Below, piece by piece: positions 1 through 5,357 of a stretch of 5,628 bases of DNA (positions are counted from its first letter, which is position 1; each line of letters opens with the position of its first letter). The stretch is from NCBI GenBank assembly GCA_018400675.1, contig JAGYMG010000037.1, positions 1 to 5,628 on the forward strand, given 5' to 3'. The notes under the pieces are model-generated. The model saw only the letters and a list, made by a program, of their open reading frames with translations, searched no databases and was not told the DNA's origin. Both the position numbers and the translations under genes were made by a program. This stretch comes from a bacterium (GTDB lineage Bacteria; Patescibacteriota; Minisyncoccia; Minisyncoccales; CG1-02-41-26).

Positions 1-21
1 CTTTTTTACTTTATTATTCAT
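1..21 (-). CDS. Possible start of the next gene (7 codons, running off the window)
   Basis: On the minus strand an ATG at 21-19 opens a frame reading MNNKVKK to the window edge, preceded by AAAAAGAG, a weak Shine-Dalgarno-like stretch about 3 bases upstream. The codons are AT-rich and Lys/Asn-rich, as in the rest of the window. It is too short to identify, and random AT-rich sequence would give such a start easily. Confidence 0.25.
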
Positions 22-64
22 AAACTCTTTTTAAAATTATTTAAAAAAACTTAATTTGATCGAG

Positions 65-95
65 CAAGATATTTTAAATTTACCACTATATCTTG
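65..95 (-). terminator. Inverted repeat downstream of apgM, possible weak terminator
   Basis: CAAGATAT (65-72) and ATATCTTG (88-95) form a perfect 8-bp inverted repeat around a 15-base AT-rich loop, about 15 bases after the apgM stop in transcription direction. The stem is AT-rich. The nearest T tract in the minus-strand transcript (seven T, 49-43) begins some 15 bases after the stem, so this is not a classical rho-independent terminator. It may still mark or protect the 3' end of the operon transcript. Confidence 0.3.
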
Positions 96-110
96 AAAAT
101 GCAAATAAGA

Positions 111-1340
111 CTAAGAGTAACCGGCTATCTGACGAGCTATTTCTACTACTCCTGTCATAAAATTAATACTTTTAATCTTACCTATGCGTCCTGTTTGGCA
201 ATCTCTTTCGGAAAACCTATCAACCTTATCCTGCCCATTACCGTATAATAAGACAGGAATCGAGTCAGTGCTATGTTGTTTCAAGACACACGGGGTGCAA
301 TGATCACCAGTAACAACAGTAATAGTTTTCTTCAGATTAATAATCGGCTTCAACTCTTTATCAAACTTTTCAATAAAACTACGCTTGCCTTCATAATTAC
401 CATCGTGGCTGAAATCATCGGTGGCCTTGATGTGGAGAAAACAAAAATTATATTTTTTCAGTGATTTCCTAGCTGCTTTTATCTTAGCCTTAATATCAGT
501 ATCAAAATTACCTGTAGCTCCTTTTACTTTAATCAAGTCCATACCCAGGGCCTTACCAATACCTTTATAGAGCCCTGCTCCAGCGATACAACAAGCCCTT
601 AGCTGCCACTTTTCCCAAAAACTGGGGATGGGCTTAATCATCCCAGCCGTCCGAACCAGGGTGTAATTAGCCGGCATTTTTCCTTTTTTTATTCTCTTCC
701 TATTGAGAGGATGATCTTTAAGAATATTATGAGCTTGCTCTAAAAATTTATTTAAAATCCGGGCCGTAAAGGCTGACTCCGAAGCATCGTCAAGAGGTTT
801 TACTCTGTCAGGAACTACATTGATATTATGTTTATCATTATCAGAAATATTTTCGGAAAGATGCTGACCCCTCATGACTATCCCCATCCTATGGCCAACG
901 CCAGCCCCAATTAAAAACTTAACTCCTTCTATCTCTATCCCCTGAATAGCTTTTAGTAACGGCTGAGTTTTTCTTATTCGACCTGACCGCCTGTCTTTTA
1001 TTATCATTTTATCATCAACGCTGGCTAAGTCTCCTCGGAGAGCTACGTCCCCTGCTCTCATTTTCATTCCTATACCTATAACTTCGAAAACACCCCGGCC
1101 CATCTTCCACTTGTCTAAATCATATCCAAAAAGAGACAGATGAGCATCTTTAGATGTAGGAAAGTCACCTTTATAGACCGGCTCAATTAATCCGCCCATC
1201 CCCTTGCTAATCATCAGATCAAGGTTAGGCGTTTGTGCTGCTTCTAACGGCGTTTGATTGTCTAATTCTTCAATCGGTCTGTCCCCTAAACCGTCTAGGA
1301 TTATAAACAATATTTTTGGTTTGTTTCTTTTAAAAAACAT
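111..1340 (-). CDS. apgM: 2,3-bisphosphoglycerate-independent phosphoglycerate mutase, archaeal type
   Basis: A 409-residue alkaline-phosphatase-superfamily enzyme interconverting 3- and 2-phosphoglycerate with two divalent metals, the step feeding enolase. It is the shorter archaeal-type (ApgM) class (about 400-410 residues), not the roughly 510-residue GpmI or the cofactor-dependent GpmA. Visible: metal ligand D16 in ILDGLGDRP (14-22); S63, the expected phosphorylated nucleophile, in PTSKDAHLSLFGYD (61-74); NILKDHPLNRKR (205-216); CIAGAGLYKGIGKALGMD (251-268); KATDDFSHDGNYEGK (305-319) with ligands D308 and H312; VTGDHCTPC (343-351) with D346 and H347; and H356 in KQHSTDSIPVLLYG. Most family members have GSDTAH where this has TSKDAH, but the serine is kept. 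The ATG at 1340 lies 4 bases after the eno stop and has the best ribosome binding site in the window. The stop is TAG at 113-111. It is probably the last gene of the run. Confidence 0.95.
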   Translation of the reverse strand: MFFKRNKPKILFIILDGLGDRPIEELDNQTPLEAAQTPNLDLMISKGMGGLIEPVYKGDFPTSKDAHLSLFGYDLDKWKMGRGVFEVIGIGMKMRAGDVALRGDLASVDDKMIIKDRRSGRIRKTQPLLKAIQGIEIEGVKFLIGAGVGHRMGIVMRGQHLSENISDNDKHNINVVPDRVKPLDDASESAFTARILNKFLEQAHNILKDHPLNRKRIKKGKMPANYTLVRTAGMIKPIPSFWEKWQLRACCIAGAGLYKGIGKALGMDLIKVKGATGNFDTDIKAKIKAARKSLKKYNFCFLHIKATDDFSHDGNYEGKRSFIEKFDKELKPIINLKKTITVVTGDHCTPCVLKQHSTDSIPVLLYGNGQDKVDRFSERDCQTGRIGKIKSINFMTGVVEIARQIAGYS

Positions 1341-1344
1341 TTAT

Positions 1345-2589
1345 TTACCCCTTTATTTTTTCTTCAATCCTTAATAATTGATTGTATTTAGCCAACCGTT
1401 CCCCTCTCGCTGGGGCCCCTGATTTTATAAAAGGAGAGGAAATAGCGACGGCTAAATCAGCGATAAAGCTGTCTGCTGTGTCTCCGGAACGGTGGGAAAT
1501 AATTGTCTGCCAATTAAACCCTTTAGCTAGGCTAATAGCCTCTATTGTTTCTGTCAGTGTCCCTATCTGATTAGGTTTAATAATTATTCCCCGGCAGGCA
1601 TCTTTCTCATGAGCTTCTTTTATCCTTTTGGGATTGGTCACCGTCAGATCATCACCAATAATAAGAACACTCTCTTCTGTTTCTTGTTTGAGCTGAGCAA
1701 AACCAGCCCAATCGTTTTCTTCAAAAGGATCTTCCAAAAATAAGATGGGGTATTGTTTGATTAAATCTTGATAAAATTGTTCGAGTTCTTCTCTCCCCAT
1801 TATCTTATCCTCTAAGTGATATTTGCCTGCTTTAAAAAATTCTGAACTGGCACAATCTAAGCCCAGCTCTATTTTATCTTTATATCCGGCCTTGCTGATA
1901 GCTGCCATTATCAAATGCAAGGCCTCTTCTGTTTGGCTAAGGTCTGGGGCAAAACCGCCTTCATCTCCTAAATTGATAGCTGTCTGACCAAATTCTTCTT
2001 TTAGTTTTTCTTTAAGTGTTTGATATATTTCCTGACCAACGCGCAGGTTCTCCTGAAAATTTCCCAGGTCAGGGATAATCATAAACTCCTGAATATCTAA
2101 ACCATTACCAGCATGGACACCGCCATTGATAACATTAAAACAAGGACGCGGCAAAGACAGCTCTGCCTTAATAGCCGGGGCAAGACCCTTAATATGTTGA
2201 TAAAGGGGTTGCCCTCTATTAAATGCTCCAGCCCGAGCAACGGCCAGAGAAACAGCTAAAATAGCATTAGCCCCTAATTTTGATTTATCTGCGCTACCAT
2301 CATAATCAATCATTATCTGGTCAATGACTGCCTGCTCCTCGGGCAACTTGCCTTTAATCTGTTGGGAAATTTTCTCAACATGAGCGACTGCTTGCCGAAC
2401 CCCTTGACCGAGATATCTTTTCTCCCCGTCTCTTAGTGCCACTGCTTCATATTTTCCTCGCGAAGCCCCTGCGGGCACCGAGGCTCGGAATATTCCTTCG
2501 GCTGTCACTACTTCTGCTTCAACGGTCGGATGTCCTCGAGAGTCTAAAATCTCTCTTCCCTTAACAGATTGTATTTCTCCTCTTGGCAT
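1345..2589 (-). CDS. eno: Enolase (phosphopyruvate hydratase)
   Basis: A 414-residue glycolytic enzyme converting 2-phosphoglycerate to phosphoenolpyruvate; Mg-dependent and cytoplasmic. The N-terminal domain has REILDSRGHPTVE (12-24) and the mobile substrate loop GASRG (41-45), where Arg replaces the usual Thr. The barrel carries H159, E168 in DIQEF, the catalytic acid/base E210 in GDEGG, metal ligands D245, E286 (LEDPF) and D313 (GDDLTVTNP), the catalytic base K338 in IIKPNQIGT, S365-HRS-368, and K389 before GAPARGERLAKYN. All key residues are present, so it should be active. It is slightly shorter than most bacterial enolases (about 420-435). The ATG at 2589 gives the usual short lead before REILDSRG. 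No Shine-Dalgarno lies in the 12-base gap after trxB, although a purine-rich AAGAGGAGAA sits just inside the ORF. DDLTVTNPKRI and LEDPFEENDW resemble yeast or archaeal forms more than E. coli's. Confidence 0.97.
   Translation of the reverse strand: MPRGEIQSVKGREILDSRGHPTVEAEVVTAEGIFRASVPAGASRGKYEAVALRDGEKRYLGQGVRQAVAHVEKISQQIKGKLPEEQAVIDQIMIDYDGSADKSKLGANAILAVSLAVARAGAFNRGQPLYQHIKGLAPAIKAELSLPRPCFNVINGGVHAGNGLDIQEFMIIPDLGNFQENLRVGQEIYQTLKEKLKEEFGQTAINLGDEGGFAPDLSQTEEALHLIMAAISKAGYKDKIELGLDCASSEFFKAGKYHLEDKIMGREELEQFYQDLIKQYPILFLEDPFEENDWAGFAQLKQETEESVLIIGDDLTVTNPKRIKEAHEKDACRGIIIKPNQIGTLTETIEAISLAKGFNWQTIISHRSGDTADSFIADLAVAISSPFIKSGAPARGERLAKYNQLLRIEEKIKG
1348..1354 (-). promoter_or_regulatory. 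Ribosome binding site of apgM
   Basis: On the minus strand AAAGGGG ends 7 bases before the apgM ATG at 1340 and overlaps the last codons of eno. It is the only clearly purine/G-rich site at a good distance from a start in this window, and it supports the chosen start. The overlap with eno suggests translation of the two glycolytic genes may be coupled. Confidence 0.6.
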
Positions 2590-2601
2590 ATAAATAATTC
2601 A

Positions 2602-3567
2602 TTAATCTGATTTTTTCTTTTTTCTAAGATAATCATGAGCTGAAAGAGCGGCTCGGGCTCCTTCACCAGCTGCAATAATAATTTGTTTCCAACGGCCATC
2701 ATTAATATCTCCGGCCGCAAATAAGCCAGGAGAAGAAGTGGCACAGCTTTCAAAATCAACCCGGATCTCGTCTTGCTCGTTAAAATCACACAATCCCTTG
2801 AGGAACCCCGTGGCTGGGATAGAGCCAATCTGAATAAAAATGCCATGAGCAGGTATCTGAAAATTTCTCTTTGTTTTTAAATCTTGGTAACTGAGCGACT
2901 GGACAAAATCGTTGCCTTCTATTTTTTTCATCTCCTTATTAAGATGGACCTCAATCTTCTTATTGGCCACCACCTTTTCCTGGAGCAATTCGTCAGCTGT
3001 CATTGCCTCCCCTCGCTCAAAGACATAAACACTCTGGGCATACTGAGCCAAGTCTAAGGCTGATTCCAGACCGGCGTTACCTGCCCCAATAACAACCGTT
3101 TTCTTATCCTCAAAAAAAGGAGCGTCACAGATTGAACAATAAGAAACACCCTTACCAATAAACTCTTTCTCACCCGGTATCTCCAGGGGACGAGGGTCTC
3201 TGCCCGAGGCAATAATAACGGTTGTACTGAAAAACTCTTTTTTATCAGACGCTCTCACACAAAAATTTTCTTTCTTGCTGACCTTAGTCACCGTTAGACC
3301 ATCTAAAATTTCAATATCAAATTGCTTAAGATGTTCTTCAAATTTCTTCATCAAATCGCTACCGCTTATCTGAGAATAACCAAGATAATTATCAACCTCC
3401 CCGGTCTTACCCGTCTGGCCTAAGAAATCTTTGGTAATCAAGAGTGTTTTCATTTTTTTTCGGGCTGCATAAATACCCGCCGTTATACCAGCTGGACCTC
3501 CACCAACAATAATCAAATCATATAATGATTTTTTTGATGTATCTCTTTTTTTTGATGTATCGGTCAT
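2602..3567 (-). CDS. trxB: Thioredoxin reductase / AhpF-like NAD(P)H:disulfide flavoprotein
   Basis: A 321-residue cytoplasmic class II pyridine nucleotide-disulfide oxidoreductase that passes electrons from NAD(P)H through FAD to a CxxC pair and on to thioredoxin or a similar protein. Visible: FAD-binding VGGGPAG (21-27), redox-active CSIC (144-147) followed by D148, nucleotide-binding VIGAGNAG (159-166), and FAD-contacting AAGD (284-287) with KQIIIAAGEGA (294-304). Length matches TrxB (about 310-320). The segment FERGEAMTADELLQEKV replaces the HRRxxFRA-type phosphate-binding stretch of NADPH-dependent TrxB. This region and the C terminus (IFIQIGSIP, AAGEGARAALSAHDYL) resemble the C-terminal part of AhpF, which prefers NADH, although AhpF's N-terminal thioredoxin-fold domain is absent. 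The ATG at 3567 is preferred, 16 bases after nnrD. A TTG at 3618 would overlap nnrD and add 17 unconserved residues. There is no Shine-Dalgarno sequence. Confidence 0.88.
   Translation of the reverse strand: MTDTSKKRDTSKKSLYDLIIVGGGPAGITAGIYAARKKMKTLLITKDFLGQTGKTGEVDNYLGYSQISGSDLMKKFEEHLKQFDIEILDGLTVTKVSKKENFCVRASDKKEFFSTTVIIASGRDPRPLEIPGEKEFIGKGVSYCSICDAPFFEDKKTVVIGAGNAGLESALDLAQYAQSVYVFERGEAMTADELLQEKVVANKKIEVHLNKEMKKIEGNDFVQSLSYQDLKTKRNFQIPAHGIFIQIGSIPATGFLKGLCDFNEQDEIRVDFESCATSSPGLFAAGDINDGRWKQIIIAAGEGARAALSAHDYLRKKKKSD
3526..3561 (-). repeat. Tandem 18-bp duplication at the 5' end of trxB
   Basis: Two adjacent 18-base units (minus strand 3561-3544 and 3543-3526) match at 16 of 18 positions, each starting GATACATC followed by a run of 7-8 A. 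In frame they encode DTSKKR and DTSKKS (residues 3-14 from the ATG at 3567), ahead of the conserved FAD-binding strand. The duplication lengthens the unstructured N terminus and looks like replication slippage. It does not disturb the enzyme fold. Confidence 0.8.
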
Positions 3568-3583
3568 TGTAAGATAAGTTGGT

Positions 3584-4462
3584 TTATTTCCTGCTAACAA
3601 CCTTAGGGATGCATTCAATCAAGTCGCTAGCCAAGAGACCCGGTCCCTTTTCTTGAGCAGCTGTTTCCCCAGCTTTACCGTTAATGAAAGCAGCTCCCTG
3701 AGCGGCTAAGAAAGGATTAAGACCTTGAGCCAAAAGACCAGCAGCAATTCCGGCTAGGGTATCACCTGTACCGCCTACTGTTAAATAAACTGAGCCAGAT
3801 CGATTCACAGCTATCTCCTGGCCATCACTAATTATATCTTCCTTGCCCTTTAATAAAATTGTTCCTCTCTTCTTGGCTTCTTCTTTAACTATTATTGCTT
3901 TTTCTTCAAGACTCAGCCCTTCAACCTTGCGGCCAGTTAAAAGAGAAAACTCATAACTGTGAGGCGTAAAGATAAAATTCTTTTTCCTGATGCCAGCCCA
4001 ATCCTCATGAGAAAGATCGGCTAGAGCATGGATAGCGTCAGCATCAACTACTGCTCTAATGTCTATTTTCTTGAGATATGCTGATACCGCTTCTTTCGTC
4101 TCCTGAGAACGGCCCAAACCTCCTCCAATAAGAACAGCTGCCTTATCAGGAGCTGCCTCTTTTATTGCTTCAGTTAGAAAGAAGAGAGAACTCAAATTAT
4201 CTTTAGTCAGTATTTTCCCTGCTAAAGGATAAGCAGCTAGGTCAGGAGAAAAGCCAGCAATAATATTAGCTGCTCTCTCAGGAGCAATAATTTGAACCAT
4301 ATCCACACCACTTCGGAAAGCAGCTAAGCCGGCCAAGGTAGGTGAACCAGTATAGAGCTCTCCCCCGCCGATGATTAACAACGAGCCAAAATCATACTTA
4401 TGGGCTGTCCGAGGACGAGCACCATATATTTTTTTTATTATGCCTTGATTAATCTTAATCAT
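3584..4462 (-). CDS. nnrD: ADP-dependent (S)-NAD(P)H-hydrate dehydratase, single domain
   Basis: A 292-residue metabolite-repair enzyme of the YjeF C-terminal (ribokinase-like, CARKD) family. It dehydrates the S epimer of NAD(P)HX back to NAD(P)H using ADP or ATP. Motifs in order: YDFGSLLIIGGG (23-34), YTGSPTLAGLAAFRSG (37-52), GGGLGR (113-118), VVDADA (138-143), FTPHSYEF (165-172), LLKGKED (203-209) and GGTGDTLAGI (230-239), in which D234 is the expected catalytic aspartate. The family-typical ending AAFINGKAGETAA follows. The NAD(P)HX epimerase domain (NnrE, YjeF_N), fused at the N terminus in Escherichia coli, is absent. I chose the ATG at 4462: it lies 4 bases after the galU stop, with a weak GGA 8 bases upstream. 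Reading back to a TTG at 4507 would only add 15 unconserved residues overlapping galU. Its place near glycolytic genes suits a role in repairing damage caused partly by GAPDH. Confidence 0.92.
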   Translation of the reverse strand: MIKINQGIIKKIYGARPRTAHKYDFGSLLIIGGGELYTGSPTLAGLAAFRSGVDMVQIIAPERAANIIAGFSPDLAAYPLAGKILTKDNLSSLFFLTEAIKEAAPDKAAVLIGGGLGRSQETKEAVSAYLKKIDIRAVVDADAIHALADLSHEDWAGIRKKNFIFTPHSYEFSLLTGRKVEGLSLEEKAIIVKEEAKKRGTILLKGKEDIISDGQEIAVNRSGSVYLTVGGTGDTLAGIAAGLLAQGLNPFLAAQGAAFINGKAGETAAQEKGPGLLASDLIECIPKVVSRK

Positions 4463-4466
4463 TGAG

Positions 4467-5342
4467 TTATTCCAAGTCTTTAATAAATTGTCTAATCGCA
4501 GAACCAAATTCAGGATGTTCTAAGGAGAGCTTAACGTTTGATTTCAGCCAATTAATCTTATTGCCACACTCAAGCCAATCTCCTTCAATTTCATAGCCAT
4601 AAATTAGCTTGCCGTCCTTAAGCATTTTTTTAAAAGCATTGGCTAAAACTATTTCTCCTTTCTCAGTAGGGCTTGTTTTTTTCAGATAATCAAAAACAGC
4701 AGGCGTGATAATATAGCGTCCAACAATAGCTAAGTCTGAAGGTGTCTCAGCTTCTGTCTTCGGCTTTTCAATAATATCTTTAATCTTGTAAAGACGCCGG
4801 GCAATTTTTTCTACCTTAACGGCACCGTAAGAAGAAATATTTTCTTTAGCTACTCGCTTTAAGCAAATAACCGGCTTCTGACAAGTTTTAAAAACTTCGT
4901 TCAATTGGGCTAGGGCTGGCGTGCTGTTATTGATTACATCGTCCCCAAACAAAACACCACAGGCATTCTTTCCCACTATCTGCTGAGCTCTAAGAATAGC
5001 ATCGCCGTCACCGCGAGGAATTTTCTGGACAACCTTAGAAAAGGATATGCCCTCATATTCTTTATCAACTGCCTGAAGCATTTCTAAGAGCTCTTTTTTA
5101 TTCCTCTTCTTAAGTATCTTCTCTACTTTCTGGTTCTTTCTAAAATAAGCCAAGAGATTCTTCTCATCTTCTGAGACAATAAAAATAACTTTTTCAGCCC
5201 CTGAGTCCTTCGCCTCTTTAACTATGTAAGCCACCATAGGTCTATCTACTAAAGGCAGGATGGGCTTTGATAAAACCTTGGTTAAAGGTAAAAATCTCGT
5301 TCCTAGACCAGCTACCGGGATTATTACTTTTTTTATCTCCAT
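4467..5342 (-). CDS. galU: GalU-like UTP--glucose-1-phosphate uridylyltransferase
   Basis: A 291-residue cytoplasmic nucleotidyltransferase of the GalU family, expected to make UDP-glucose (or a related NDP-sugar) from glucose-1-phosphate and UTP for cell-surface glycans. The N-terminal Rossmann-like fold shows the nucleotide-binding GLGTRFLP motif (residues 12-19) followed by K26-P27. The metal-binding GDD is at 133-135, SYGAV at 171-175, IIEKPK at 190-195 (E192 and K193 in the sugar-phosphate site), VGRYII at 207-212 and ECGNK at 258-262, followed by a typical LEHPEFG end. Length fits the family (about 290-300). Several motifs deviate: GDGDAI (111-116) replaces the usual GLGHA(V/I), ANAF replaces TDAI near residues 234-237, and ECGNK replaces DCG(D/S)K. 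Sugar or nucleotide specificity is therefore uncertain. The ATG at 5342 places the glycine-rich motif at the normal distance from the N terminus, but no Shine-Dalgarno sequence precedes it. Confidence 0.88.
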   Translation of the reverse strand: MEIKKVIIPVAGLGTRFLPLTKVLSKPILPLVDRPMVAYIVKEAKDSGAEKVIFIVSEDEKNLLAYFRKNQKVEKILKKRNKKELLEMLQAVDKEYEGISFSKVVQKIPRGDGDAILRAQQIVGKNACGVLFGDDVINNSTPALAQLNEVFKTCQKPVICLKRVAKENISSYGAVKVEKIARRLYKIKDIIEKPKTEAETPSDLAIVGRYIITPAVFDYLKKTSPTEKGEIVLANAFKKMLKDGKLIYGYEIEGDWLECGNKINWLKSNVKLSLEHPEFGSAIRQFIKDLE

Positions 5343-5357
5343 GATATGTCAAAAATA

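Noticed and set aside
273..464. Plus-strand 63-codon ORF
   Set aside because: It lies entirely antisense within the strongly conserved apgM gene and has no recognisable motif or ribosome binding site.
1382..1570. Plus-strand 62-codon ORF
   Set aside because: It is antisense to the conserved C-terminal part of enolase, whose motifs explain the sequence fully.
2544..2846. Minus-strand 100-codon ORF across the trxB/eno junction
   Set aside because: It uses a different frame through the conserved ends of both genes; its product has no family-like pattern.
3568..3618. Longer trxB start at a TTG (3618)
   Set aside because: It would overlap nnrD by 35 bases and add 17 residues with no conservation; the ATG at 3567 fits the family N terminus.
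4463..4507. Longer nnrD start at a TTG (4507)
   Set aside because: It overlaps the end of the galU-like gene by 41 bases; the ATG at 4462 follows the galU stop by 4 bases and fits the domain start.
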